This document shows, in pieces, positions 45,805 to 56,801 of a stretch of DNA of 64,000 nt (positions within the stretch are counted from its first letter, which is position 1; the number at the start of each line of letters is the position of its first letter). The translations under genes were made by a program, and so were the position numbers. This DNA comes from Takakia lepidozioides (Eukaryota > Streptophyta > Takakiopsida > Takakiales > Takakiaceae), in NCBI GenBank assembly GCA_030704615.1, contig CM060733.1, forward strand, positions 63,364,001 through 63,428,000, given 5' to 3'. Under the pieces are notes generated by a model. It was given only the letters and a program-made list of their open reading frames with translations, made no database searches and was not told the DNA's origin.

Positions 45805-46400
45805 TTGGATACAGTGCCCATTACCTGGCAACCACCTTACTCAGGGATTTGTTTGCTAGACCTGTTTGGAGGCATGAGCACTGGGCTTGCAGGAGTGTTG
45901 CAAGCTGGGATTAAAGTACGCAAGTACTTGTATGTGGAGAAGGATGAGATAGCTCAGCGTATCTATGCGCCACATTGCCTTGCTCACACACCGGTATCCT
46001 GAGTTGTTGTCTCTCTCAGCCATTCAAGGGTATCAAAAGGCCTTGCCAGCAGACATTACCTTGTTGGGGGCGGATGATTTGGACTGGCATGGTGCCATTG
46101 ACTTGGCGATAGCTGGATGGCCTTGCCAAGGACACTCTCCCGCAGGTCATGGGAACGGCTCTTGCATGATGCACGATCGCATTTGTTTTGGGAGATGTTG
46201 AGAGTGTTGCGTGACTTGCAGACAAGGCAAGTGCAGTCTCTAGCCTATATCTTGGAGAATGTTCCTCTTATGGGGGACTCTCGAGCCAGGGTTATGGCCA
46301 GTGTGCATCAGGTGCGGCCTTGGATTGGATCGGTGGTGCTATTGGATGCAGCAGTGGTGGGATCACGAGCACATCGACCTTGATTATGGTGGACCAATCT
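45805..46400 (+). pseudogene. Cytosine-5 DNA methyltransferase domain, copy 2
   Basis: Same motifs as the minus-strand copy: CLLDLFGGMSTGLAGVLQAG, YLYVEKDEIAQR, GWPCQGHSPAGHGNG (catalytic Cys near 46,124), YILENVPLMGDS, GSRAHRP*LWWTNL. Two frame changes occur (near 45,980 and 46,180). TGA at 46,381-46,383 replaces the Arg of motif VIII. It sits between protease and RT, as in the other copy. Confidence 0.88.
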
Positions 46401-48110
46401 TGCACCACCAGAGCTGCTCAAGAGAGCATACGATTCCATTCAACGGCCACCCAATCTCACAGTTGAGGGCATTTTGGACCAAGGGAGGCAACCACAGAGG
46501 GGGCGACATGATGACCGTCCACCTCTAGCAGTGGTAAATCGAATAGGGCAGCCACGTGCGGCCTTGCCTACGCTCATGAGCTTTCCCTCGTCTCATGCTT
46601 TTCGAGACAATGGTCCTGGGTTGATTTGGGACAGTGTGCTACAGCAATTGGTGGAGCCCAATGCAGATGAGCGAGAGCGGGCAATGGGATTTGCCACGGG
46701 CACTACAGCTGTGTCAGCTCTGTCAGAGGCATCACGCCGACATGTGTTGGATCAAGAAATGGATCTAAATTGCTTGACATGGGTCATTGGCTTGTGCATG
46801 GCTGAGCAATGGAGGTTGTAGACAGTGGTGGCTACTTCTGCACTCCCATTTGGTATTCTATCCCCTCTGCCAACCGGGACGGTTGAGGCAGTGAGTGGGG
46901 GCGAGCACGGGATCATGGGGTGCAAACACCCATGGCAGATGTGGGATGAGATGTGGAAAGAGAGAGTCCTTGGATCTCTCAAGCAGCAGTATGAGGAGTG
47001 GGGAGAGCCATACACTGAGGATCAGTTGGAGGCCAAGGTGACCAATGTTTTTGAAGAGGCTGGGACTGTTTCTTCCCCAGAGGATGTTCTCAAGGTGGTT
47101 ATGGCAGAGCAAGTGGAGGCTACGCCACAGTCAAATTGCGCAGACAAGGCCCAAGAGGTTTCTATCTACCAACCAAAGGATTTGTCTCCTACCTCCAAGC
47201 CTGATGTACCCAAGGTTGCAGTCACTGAGGACAATTGGGAACCAGATGTTGGACCTACAGTCACCGGAGGAGAGAGACGGAGGATCCAGCGATTTCTAAG
47301 GGCTTATAGAAATTGGTTTGCCTTCGGTTTGAAGGATTTGAGGAGTTTGAAGGGTCAGGAGATTCATATTGATTTGGCAAGTGACACGCCAATCTCTCAA
47401 AGGCCCTACCGGTATAGTGACATGGAGAGGTCATTGATCCAGTCATGGACTATGGAGTTGTTCGAAGCTGAATTGGTGGAGTTGTCAGGCGGGGAGTATG
47501 CCTTGGCAACGGTGATGCCAGCTAAGAAGGATATCTATGGCAATTGGACAGAAAGAAGGATGTGTGGGGACTATCATCCTGTGAACCATCAGACTAAGTC
47601 CGATAGATATGCCATGCCAACTCCAGAGGAAATCTTTAATGCCATTGGGCATGCAAAGGTGTTTAGCACATTGGACTTGCAATCCGGTTACCACCAGTTG
47701 CCAATCAAAGAGGCTGACAAGCAAAAGACGGCATTCTGGGGGATTGACCAACATGGGAAGGATTGTTTGTACCAATGGCGCTTCCTACCATTTGGGTTGA
47801 AAAATGCTCCTGCAGAGTTTCAGAGGGTTATGGATAGGATTCTCGCGGGGCTAGATTTTGCCCGGTGATACATTGATGACATCATCGTCTTTAGTGCTAC
47901 GGTTGAGGAGCATGAGAGACACCTTCAGGTGGTGTTTGAGCGCTTGAGAGCGTATGGGTTGAAATTGCATCCTGGGAAGTGCAAGTTCTTCCACAACCAG
48001 ATTGAGTATCTGGGCCACATGATATACCCTGGAGGATTGGGTGTTCAAAAGACGAAGGTGGAGGCCATTACACGCATTCCACGCCCATAGATGTTAGTAG
48101 AGTTTGTGCT
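46401..48110 (+). pseudogene. Linker and reverse transcriptase of DNMT retroelement copy 2
   Basis: The linker (SHAFRDNGPGLIWDSVLQQL) is followed by an RT of Ty3/gypsy type: FLRAYRNWFAFGLKDL, SGGEYALATVMPAKKDIYGN, CGDYHPVNHQTKSDRYAMPT, FSTLDLQSGYHQLPIKEADK, FLPFGLKNAPAEFQRVMDRI, and the catalytic YIDD (47,869-47,880) followed by IIVFSATVEEHERHLQVVF. A TGA (47,866-47,868) falls just before YIDD, and a TAG at 48,088-48,090 comes with a frame change. Confidence 0.92.
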
Positions 48111-48700
48111 TTCATGGGGTTGGCGAACTACTATCGACGGTTTGTCAAGGGATTTAGCAGCATTGCAAAGGCTCTTACTAAGTTGACCAAGGAGGGTCAG
48201 GAGTGGCAGTGGGAGGAGGAGCAGGAGGAAGCCTTTGCGGAACTCAAGGCTCGATTGACTTCTGCACCTATTCTGAGGGGGCCTATTTGGGGGCGGCCTT
48301 TCCAACTACATACGGATTGGAGTATGCTGGGGATTGGAGCAATGCTCACACAGATGGATGATGAGGGAAGAGAGTTCGTAGTGGCATATGCTAGCCGCTC
48401 AAACAATGATGCCGACGCAAAGTATAGTTCCTATGAAGGGAGTGTCTAGCTGCGGTATGGGCAGTGGCACATTTCATATGCTACCTCTATGGCAATCTCT
48501 TCACCCTTGTCACGGATCACCAACCATTGAAGTGGTTGATGGAGTCAGACAAGCTTGCAGGGAAGCTTGCACGGTGGGCACTTATGCTTCAAGAATACGA
48601 CTTTCAGGTGGTACATCGAGCCGGTATTGTCAATCGGGATGCAGATGGATTGAGTTGCAATCCATGCACGAGCAAGCATGATGATACTAGAGCTCGATGG
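48110..48700 (+). pseudogene. RNase H domain of DNMT retroelement copy 2
   Basis: It begins after the RT thumb (GLANYYRRFVKGFSSIAKAL). RNase H text includes FQLHTDWSMLGIGAML (first acidic residue), YSSYEGE in a shifted frame, and LFTLVTDHQPLKWLMES. It degrades the RNA strand of the RNA-DNA hybrid. The frameshift near 48,450 splits the domain. Confidence 0.88.
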
Positions 48701-48859
48701 CATGGTGAGACGGATGAGGATATGGTGTCAGGATGGCATGCATCTGCCTTTTTGTGCATCCTAGCAATGGGAGCTCAAGCTGGTCCATCCCATAGCATTG
48801 GTCATGTAGATGGTGTGCATGACGATCCGGAGATCAGTGAGGAGCTTGGTGGTGCTAAA

Positions 48860-49816
48860 GATATGCATGAAGATGCAGCAGTGTTGGCCTACCTTTGTAC
48901 TAGAGAGACAGCAGCCAGTGTGACTGCTAAGGAGAGAGATCGGATCCTACAACGAGCCAAGAGGTTCAAGTGGAAGGGGACTCACCTACTCCGAGTATGG
49001 GAGGATGGACGAGTGAGGATTGTGCCTCATCCAACACAACGAGCGCGATTGGTATGCCATACCCATGAGGAGTTGGGACATTTTGGGGTGCGGCGCACTC
49101 ATAGTTTGCTGCAAGGACAGTACTGGTGGCGGGGCATGCACACGGATGTACAACAGTTAGTGGCAAGGTACATGGTGTGTGATAGAGTGCGAGCTTCTTT
49201 CAATGCACCTACTCCACAATTGCATCCTTTACCCATTATGGGTTTGGGCTATCGTTGGAGTCTTGACTTCGCAGGCCCATTCCCACTAATGATTCGCCAT
49301 AACAAGTATGTGTTGGTGATGGTAGAACATTTCTCCAAGTGGATTGAACTGGTGGCATTGCCTGACAAGGCAAGTGAGGGGGCTGAGTATGCATTCTTAG
49401 ATCGAGTGCTTAGCCAATTTGGTGCTCCAGCCGAGGTACTCACGGGCCAGGGGAGAGAGTTCTTGGGGGGGTTTCAGGCTTTGTGTGAGCAAGCCTTGAT
49501 AGATCACCGCACTACTTCTCGGGATCATCCCGAGGCTGATGGCCTGGTAGAGAGGGTTGTACAAATAGTCAAGTGAGGCTTGCGCAAGTATGGCTTGCAG
49601 AAGGGACTCTTAGGAGATTGGGACCTTCAGCTACCTTGGTTGGCCATGGGCTACAGGTTTAGCAAACAAGCATCACTTGCCTCATTCTTGCCTTATTTCC
49701 TTCTCTTTGGCCGAGAGCCAGATTTGCCTGCATCTATTCGTAGGGAGACTGCAGTAGTTCTCAACCTTGATGATCCGGATGTGTGGACACAAGCATGGGG
49801 GGCTGCTATTTCATGA
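48860..49816 (+). pseudogene. Integrase of DNMT retroelement copy 2 (3'-truncated)
   Basis: The zinc-binding end reads THEELGHFGVRRTHSLL ... ARYMVCDRVRA; one of the two usual Cys is missing. The core holds WSLDFAGPFPLM (first Asp) and HPEADGLVERVVQ (Glu). The second catalytic Asp is lost: LTGQGREFLGG has Gly (GGC, 49,445-49,447) where Ty3/gypsy integrases have LTDQG. TGA at 49,574-49,576 follows. Sequence ends in LDDPDVWTQAWGAA at 49,814, where CATGAGC repeats begin. Confidence 0.9.
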
Positions 49817-49900
49817 GCCATGAGCCATGAGCGGCATGAGCCATGAGCAGAGTCGTAAGTGTGGAAAAAAACATGAGCAGCACTATTTTCCGGAAATGAG
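49814..49900 (+). repeat. Left terminus of a large composite element (CATGAGC repeats)
   Basis: TTTCATGAGCCATGAGCC is followed by further CATGAGC units and then AACATGAGCAGCACTATTTT. The order matches the reverse-complemented right end of the short element at 35,575-35,812. It begins exactly where the DNMT retroelement integrase is cut, so it is the insertion edge. The matching right terminus was not found up to 64,000. Confidence 0.6.
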
Positions 49901-50260
49901 TGTCCGCGGGAATAGGGTTTAGGGTGCCACGGTCATAGGGGGAGAAGGACCTCCCGATGAAGGAGGTTCGGCAATGTTATTTAGAATTATATATTGAAAG
50001 GCAATGTTTCGCGAATGGTAGGGTGGTACTGCTCTGTACAATGGGGGCCCATTTCAGCCTACCAGCCACTTGCAAAATCCACCCACACTCCCAATCCCAA
50101 ACGAAATGAGCAATGACGCATTCTCAGAACGATGGACACAGAATAGAATAAAAAGAGGGCACAATGAGGTTTTTATTGATCCACATGAATTGCATTTGAA
50201 GCACGTCTACTGTGCTGATTGTGCAATCAAATCTTTAGCCCTGTGCCTACTGAATACAAG
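49901..50260. other. Spacer before gene A
   Basis: No gene or repeat recognised between the CATGAGC terminus and the first element gene. Confidence 0.4.
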
Positions 50261-51097
50261 TCACGTTGTCAATGGGACTTCGACTGCTCTCAGAACTAGC
50301 TCATGAGTCATGGGGCTCCTCCATGTAAAGTTGATTGTAGCCGTTGTACCGCCCCTAGTGATGTTCACCACAATGTCCTGCCCTTCAATCATACCACCAT
50401 CGAATATGGAAATCTTCACGTTTTCGTCGTCCACACCAATGCGAATGTCCCCATACAATAGAGAAGAGGAGCGCACTCCTTCAGGAGAATAGGTCTCTCC
50501 GATGGAGTCCACCCACGTCCAGTGGCAGCAGTTCCACCGCAACAGCATAGCAGTGCGCCTTCTTCTGCATGGGTGACCGTCGTAGCTGGGAAAATCGGAA
50601 TCGAGGATGCGCAGGAGCCACGGACTCCTCAGACCAAGATCGTCACCCCGCTCGAAGGCGTAGTGGCCTACGATATACTCAAAAGCCACCAATGTTTCCA
50701 CAATCGAACCAGTATCTTCTGTGTAATCTGTGTACCAGATAACAATGTCTCCCGATGTGGCCGAATACATTGCATAATCGATGCCTCCAAATGGGCAGTC
50801 GTCCCGGTTCCGGAAGCACGGCATCCTTGCAAAGGAGGACCTGAGGACGACTTGGATGCAGATGACAATGACCTTGCGGACAGCTACGAAGCCCTTAGAT
50901 TTTGGAAATGATGCGAAGCGGAAGAGCAGTCCGGCCTCCAATAATGGAGCATCTGGGTCCCACGTACCCACCGACGGAGGTGGAACGTGTTCATCACGCC
51001 GGCGGTGGATGAACCCATACATCTTTCTCATCAACAAGTTATAGTTTGAGATCTGCCACCGAAGTCCATCCCCCCGGATGGAAATTCGGCGCCGCAT
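50261..51097 (-). CDS. Unknown protein, paralogue A of a divergent pair
   Basis: Open for 278 codons without interruption. I do not recognise the family. Visible features are a conserved core RMPCFRNRDDCPFGGIDYAM, SGDIVIWYTDYTEDTG, GHYAFERGDD, LLRWNCCHWTWVDSIGETY and a C-terminal part with IFDGGMIEGQDIVVNITRGG. It is rich in Trp, Tyr, Cys and acidic residues, and beta-strand-like alternation dominates. No signal peptide or membrane helix is evident. The same core is encoded on the opposite strand at 51,300-51,960, so two paralogues are arranged head to head around a palindrome at 51,075-51,103. The first in-frame ATG lies inside that palindrome; ATGs 23 to 26 codons further in are alternative starts. 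Confidence 0.6.
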   Translation of the reverse strand: MRRRISIRGDGLRWQISNYNLLMRKMYGFIHRRRDEHVPPPSVGTWDPDAPLLEAGLLFRFASFPKSKGFVAVRKVIVICIQVVLRSSFARMPCFRNRDDCPFGGIDYAMYSATSGDIVIWYTDYTEDTGSIVETLVAFEYIVGHYAFERGDDLGLRSPWLLRILDSDFPSYDGHPCRRRRTAMLLRWNCCHWTWVDSIGETYSPEGVRSSSLLYGDIRIGVDDENVKISIFDGGMIEGQDIVVNITRGGTTATINFTWRSPMTHELVLRAVEVPLTT

Positions 51098-51103
51098 TTA
51101 CAT
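51075..51103. repeat. GGAAATTCGG/CCGCATTTAC palindrome between genes A and B
   Basis: Imperfect member of the element's palindrome family with a GGCGCC centre. It lies at the 5' end of gene A in the divergent intergenic region, a position suited to control both genes. Confidence 0.6.
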
Positions 51104-51199
51104 CGAAGAGGGGATGGACTTCGTCGTGTCCAATGGCTATCGGCCCACCTGGCAGTGACTGCCCATAGTTTGCATGGTAGGGTAGGAAACTGAAACGGC

Positions 51200-51960
51200 T
51201 ACATTCATGAAGCAGCCAATCTTCATCGGTCCAGGATCCTGTAGGGGGGAAATTTAAATGTGACCTGGAGTGTTTCTGAGGAATTGCAGCGTTAGCTTGA
51301 ACTTTTTCCAGCCACCGCGCTGCTCCTCCTCCATCCGGGAGCTGCTGTCATTGAGCGTACTCCGCTACTCTTTTTCGAGGATGCCGTGCCGCCAAAATCC
51401 AGCCGACTGCCCTTATCATGGCTACGATTATGCTATGTTCAAACCAGAATCAGGAGACATCATTGTCTGGCTCTCTGTTTTCACAGACGCTGCTGGAATC
51501 AAGCAAGAGTCTTTGCGCGCAATGGAGTATCTGGAGGGCTATTACCGCTTTGAGCGAGGTGAGGGCGAGGGTCAATGCGGTCCGTGGGTCCTGAAAATTG
51601 TTGACCTCGATATACCAAGCTGGAAAGGGATGCCGGACAGATCACGCACGGCCTCGCTTTGGCGCTGGAACTGCTGCCAGTGGACCAGGGAGGACGGCAC
51701 CGGGGAAAACTATATACGTGCAGATCACTCCGCTCTTCCAGTGTATGGAGACATTCGGCTGAGTTGCGAAGACGAATCGCACGGGCAACATGAGGCCCAC
51801 AGTGACCTTGTCAATGTATGATGGTGGTATCATTGATGGACATGACATTGTCGTCGGCTCCAGCAAGGGCAGCAGAACGACCGAATTGCAGTTTACCTCG
51901 AGGTGCCGCAGCAGTGATGAGCTTGTTTTGAGGGGTATCGAAGTTCCGTCGACTTGGTGA
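51200..51960 (+). pseudogene. Unknown protein, paralogue B (frameshifted)
   Basis: Paralogue of gene A on the other strand. RMPCRQNPADCPYHGYDYAM, SGDIIVWLSVFTDAAG, GYYRFERGEGEGQCGPWVLK and LWRWNCCQWTREDGTGENY align directly with A. The frame changes by one base near 51,770; the rest (SMYDGGIIDGHDIVVGSSKG, DELVLRGIEVPSTW) follows in the next frame to TGA 51,958-51,960. The N-terminal portion (51,200-51,300) is also broken relative to A. Function unknown. Confidence 0.65.
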
Positions 51961-52204
51961 AGCCCATGTAGAAGGAGGAAGGGCTTAGTTTGTCTGCAGT
52001 TGGTAAATGTGAGACATCGTGTCCGATCAATAAACCCATCGTACCTCACTTTTGTATGATTGTGTTTCATTCTGTTGAATAACTGTCGGAATTGGCCCAC
52101 TGTTTACAATTTGATGTCTCATTTCTACAATGTGTCTGTCCGGATGAATATAGCAGAGTAACCGGTATGTGAGTCATGTGTCAAGAATATACCAGAGTAA
52201 CGCC
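51961..52204. other. Spacer after gene B
   Basis: No gene recognised; palindromes begin at about 52,212. Confidence 0.4.
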
Positions 52205-52211
52205 ATGTCGG

Positions 52212-52985
52212 CATCGAAATGCGGCACCGCATTTCCATGTCGGACAAGGAAATGCGGTGCCGAATTTCCATGCCGACATGGAAATGTATGAACCGCATTC
52301 AGTGTCGGACAATGAAATGCGGTGCATCATTTCCGTCCAGGTACACGAAATACCAACACGGGTCTATAAATTGGACAGACAACGAGGTTGGCATTGCAAA
52401 TGCGGCGACGCATTTCCAGCTTGGCAATGGAAACTTCTTTTTGGACAAGGGAATGCGGTGCCGCATTTCCGTCCAACACTTCCAAAAGTGTGACATTTCC
52501 GACCAGCGCGATGGAATGCGTTACCGCATTTCCGTGAGAGGGTCTGCAAATGGACAAATTGCGATGTCCGTTCTGGAAATGCGGCGCCGCATTTCCATGT
52601 CCGTCATCGACTTTTTTTTTACAATGGAATGCGGTGCCAATTTTTGCTGATGGGCCTGCAGTTCGAACAACGACCATCCCCAATATGGAAATGCGGCACC
52701 GCATTTCCAATTCCGCCATCTCGACCTCCTTGTTTGACCTCCTTGTTCGACCTCTGTAAGCGTGGTGGCATCCATGCAATGAGCGGGAGAGGCCAAAACT
52801 GGCGTGTGGACAAAGGAAATTTTGGAAATGTGGCACCACATTTCCAATCGGCCGATTACTTTTTACTATGCCAACATTGAAATGGAAAATTTAGTCCCTC
52901 CCTGTTTTGGAAATGCGGTGCCGCATTTCCAAAAGAGGTTCTTAGAGTTGCCAAAATTTTGGAAATGCGGTGCCCCATTTCTGAT
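52212..52985. repeat. Left palindrome cluster, ~13 copies, irregular spacing
   Basis: Half-sites GGAAATGCGG and CCGCATTTCC meet at a variable centre. Centres lie near 52,225, 52,258, 52,290, 52,323, 52,406, 52,459, 52,522, 52,585, 52,635, 52,697, 52,834, 52,919 and 52,971. The first four are about 33 bp apart; the rest are 50-137 bp apart. Several copies carry matching changes in both arms (for example GGAAATGTGG/CCACATTTCC at 52,834). Short open frames across the cluster are artefacts of the repeat. Confidence 0.9.
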
Positions 52986-53799
52986 TTTGGGAGCGTCGTG
53001 GTTTGGGCGATTGTGTGGCTGGAATGCACACTGGAGAGGGGTCACGAATGTCGGGGAGAATTTCCTTTATATACTCTGGAAGAGAATTTACATTTACAGA
53101 GACTTCATTAAAATTCTATTAATCTTGAAAATCATCCGAATCCTCATCCTGTTCTAGACTGTCCTGCTCCGCCTCCACCCCCTCAGTGCCTTTCTTATCT
53201 CCAGCGGATTGCTGGTTGGCCAGGCTTTCAAAAATCCCATCTTCCCCTTGCGGAGCTGTCCATCTCACCTCCGTTGGGTCGTCTTCCTCCCTGTCTGCGT
53301 CGCTCTCATCCGCTGAATCACATATGTACTTTCGTACCCGTCTACCTGTCTGAGCTGCTGCCAACTCTTTCCTTATCCTTCTGTCCTCCCTAGCCCTCTC
53401 CAAAATCTGCTCTACTTTACTGGGATTCTCACTCTTCTAATCGCTGTATTTGCAAGTTTAGCTGCATAACTAAGAAGGGAGTAGTCCCTCACCGGGCTCG
53501 TCATGAAGTCGGCCTCGCAAAGAACGGGACATTCTTCCTGGCAGGAAGTGTAGGCCCTACATGTTTCGACCCGGACCCTGCAATCCTGCACATGACAATC
53601 ATCAACGAGACTAATGAGAACCACAGTCGGGAAATTCGTTTGACAAAATGACCCAGAAGGCTTTGCAAACTTACAATGTTTGCACTCACTCGTATTCCGG
53701 GTTCTCCTCCGCATCAATGTCCACTGTGTCTTCCTCGGACTCCGACGAATCCGAGGAGACTTCCGCTCTGTCGGGAGCCTTAACATTCCGTTGCAGCCC

Positions 53800-54673
53800 T
53801 TCCAGATGGGATCCCACACGGATGAATCCTCCTCGTAGGCAAAGAGGTGCCGGTCGGAAAACCGCCCAGCCACATTGAGGCACCTGTTACAATGCCATCC
53901 ACACATTACCACATGGCGCTTCAGATGTTGTGAACTACATCCTAACGAGAATTTGCAGAACAGCATAGATCAAGATTCTGCATACCTGTCCCACAGATGA
54001 GGTCGAGCACTGTGCCCTCCACGTCTGTGCATGTCTCCATAATTGTCTGAATGAAGGCAGGGCTCCGAGTCCGTGAGTACCGCAGGGGTTCCGTTGAAGT
54101 GAGGCTATGAGGGAGAAGTTCCTTGGGAACGTTGTTGAACAGAACGTCGTAATCGAGGGGGTCGCAGTTCGGGTCAACCTTTCCTCCCTCCTTCCGGAAA
54201 GCAAAGGTGGAGTTCTCCTTCACAAAGCAGTATGCATCGAACTGCTTTGTCTGCATACACAGGGGGGAACGATTAGAAACCGAATGCGGCACTGCATTTG
54301 AAAACACCCAAGCAAATGAATGGACGAGTGCCAGTGTCGTAATCACCTTCTTCCCTTCCGACCGAAGGCCCAGTGTGTTGATGCACGTCCACTTCTTTTT
54401 CAGAATCGGGACGGCGCTCTTGCGGGTCCACTTCGCAATTCCTGTCTGAGTGTTTTTTCCTCTGCTCGCCAGGACAACCACACAGCCTCTGTCGTCCAAC
54501 ACCATGCGGGCAAGCCCGAATCCTTTCTTCCAAAAGTCCTCCGAGTACCTGTTCCAAGATGGCAAAGCTTGCAGTCCTTCCACAGGCTCTCCATCCGGAA
54601 TATCCAAGATGATCATATCGCAAGACCACTCGGTGGCATTTCCGCCCCTCCTACAATCCTTGTCTGCACACAC
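53800..54673 (-). pseudogene. N6_N4-type DNA methyltransferase domain
   Basis: The motif order is IV then I, as in beta-class DNA methyltransferases. ATEWSCDMIILDIPDGEP occupies the motif IV position (usually DPPY; here DIPD, so catalytic competence is uncertain). LARMVLDDRGCVVVLASRG is the usual following strand. YSRTRSPAFIQTIMETC leads into GTVLDLICGTG, motif I (FxGxG type), which binds S-adenosylmethionine. After the next intron HLKRHVVM and HLFAYEEDSSVWDP fit the strand ending in the acidic residue that holds the cofactor. Between these two pieces lies an insertion with CGWHCNRC that looks like a small zinc site. Motif I is split by an intron directly after CGTG. Confidence 0.72.
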
Positions 54674-56801
54674 ACCCTCTCAAAGAACGAGACCATATTC
54701 TGAAATCATGGGGTGTCGGAAGGCTCTTCGGCAGTCGCCTTCTTCAGTGCTCTGCCCTTCAGACCCTCCATGGTCTTCATGTATGCCAACTTGGCTGCCC
54801 GTCCATCCAAAGCGCCAAGAAACTCTCATTTACACACTGGACTACTGTTTCGGGAGCCACTTTCGGCCTCTTCATTTCCACCGGCTCGAAAGGGTGCCCC
54901 CCTGGGGGGTTGAAGAGTGCCTTCTTTGCTGAGCCAGTTCTCGTGCCTCTCGTGACAACGGTGGGCACAGGGGAGGCAGCCTGCGTTTGGGGGGGTGGGC
55001 TGGTTGCAAAGTCTCCATCGGAGTCCTCTTCCTCACCCTCTTCCTGAACAGGCTGTTTCTGCTTCTTCGTTTTGGCGGGTGTCACAACAGCTGCTCCTTG
55101 CTGACGAGTCCTCTTCTTCGACCCCTTCTGTTGGGCCTGCACAGCTGCATCCACCGTCTTTTGTGCCATCTCAGCTGCCTTTCTGGATTCTTCCAGAGCA
55201 GCAGATTCCTTTGCCGACTTTGGCCCAGTAGGGACACGTCTTTCCTTTCTCTTCTCTTCTGCCAAGGAGTGCAGGTCTTTCTCAGACTCGTCAACAATAC
55301 CGCCAGACATGTCCAGGTACCACGGGCATCCAATGAGATGCGCGGGATGCCATTGTTTCTGCATCTCGGGTGTGTAGACACAGCTTGGGCCCGCCACGGT
55401 CCAAGCCATGAAGAACGGGGCTCTTGAGCCAGGGCCCCTGTCTGAAGGAGCACGTATTTCATATACCTGCAAGGCAGTCAGCATGCGTGAGCAAAAGTTG
55501 AGACCAACCTACTTGCAGAGTGCCAACGAAAACATAAAATGCGAATGCGGTGCCGCATTTCCGAGACAAACCTCGTAACCAGGCTTCGCATACAAGGGCA
55601 GCTGTGCTTCACCTGTAAACAATTCGCATTGCAGCTTTCCCCGCTCCCTCCTGATGTGTAAACTCCACGCTCCTTCTTGCTGTCTGTAGCTCTCTGGCGA
55701 AAAGGTTGTCCTTGTACGCACATCTGAAACGTGTCACGTAGTCTTCCAATGTCTGTGTTCCATCCCATTTGACGTACAAGCCGAACGAATTTGTGTGCAT
55801 TACGACTTGCTCCTTCGCATTCGACATTACCTGCGATTCCCAAATGCATTGTCACGTAGCAGTTCAGGGAATTCATTTCAGAAAAGCAAATCTGGGGAAG
55901 TACCTTGAATTACCTGGAACCACCAAGTCATACGGTTGAGCCACACATCCACTGCAGGGTCGGAAACTTCGAGTGGAAAAGACCACATTGTCCTTATGCT
56001 CTCGGATGCATTCCAGATCGACAGCCACCGTGTCTGCCATTTCCGATCCAATGTCAGGAGCTGGAAGAGAGTGGCTATTGCTAGGAAGGAACTTCAGTGC
56101 ATTGAAACCTCACCATTCTCTTTCGCCTCCACACATGCCGTTGAGAGGTGATGCAGTTTCTCCAATTGCATGGTCGGCTGCATGGCCCGAGAATAGTGTT
56201 TTGCAATCTCGGGGATGAAGTCCTTTCCAAGTGCCGGATCTGCAATTGCCACCAGCTTCACAAGCTTTGACTTGTATTTGGTTCTGGACTTGACACCGGC
56301 TTCCTTCAAGTGCTCAGTCAATGACTGCAACGTTTTGACCTGCCCCTCACTTTCCATGAAGAAGCGTTTGGCATGGGCCAAATCCAGCTTGATGTTTGAC
56401 TGCCAACAAAAACATGCAGAAGCGTTACATTCGATTCATGTGGAAAGATTACTGGAAATTGGGGAAGGATGAGCAGAGGGAAATCGGAGGACGACTTACT
56501 TCGTATATCACCTCCACCATTCCATCCATAGTGAGACGATACCATGTCCGGTCTGTTTTTGCAACGGTTTTCTGAATGAGCTCGGGCTCCAGCATTTCCG
56601 CAAACATCTGCGGATCAGTGAGACCAGTTTTCCTCACCCTGTACAACATATGTGCCATGTGGGTATGCACGTACGCATTCTCAGTGACCCTGCAAGGCAC
56701 ACTCTCCAGTTCAGTACACGGACGCACGGAAACAAACCAGAATGGAAACCGAAATGCGGCACCGCATTTCGAACGTGCTAGGGAGGGTATGAGTATCTTA
56801 C

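Larger units (their letters stand above)
42395..49816 (+). mobile_element. DNMT Ty3/gypsy retroelement, copy 2 (nearly full coding region)
   Basis: The domain order is leader, gag with zinc knuckles, protease, cytosine methyltransferase, reverse transcriptase, RNase H and integrase. The integrase is cut at 49,816 by another element, so the chromodomain (if any), polypurine tract and 3' LTR are missing. A 5' LTR could not be delimited. Frameshifts near 44,130, 45,900, 46,000, 46,180, 48,090 and 48,450 and stops at 43,660, 45,255, 46,381, 47,866 and 49,574 make it inactive. Several of these stops are TGA at arginine positions. Confidence 0.9.
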
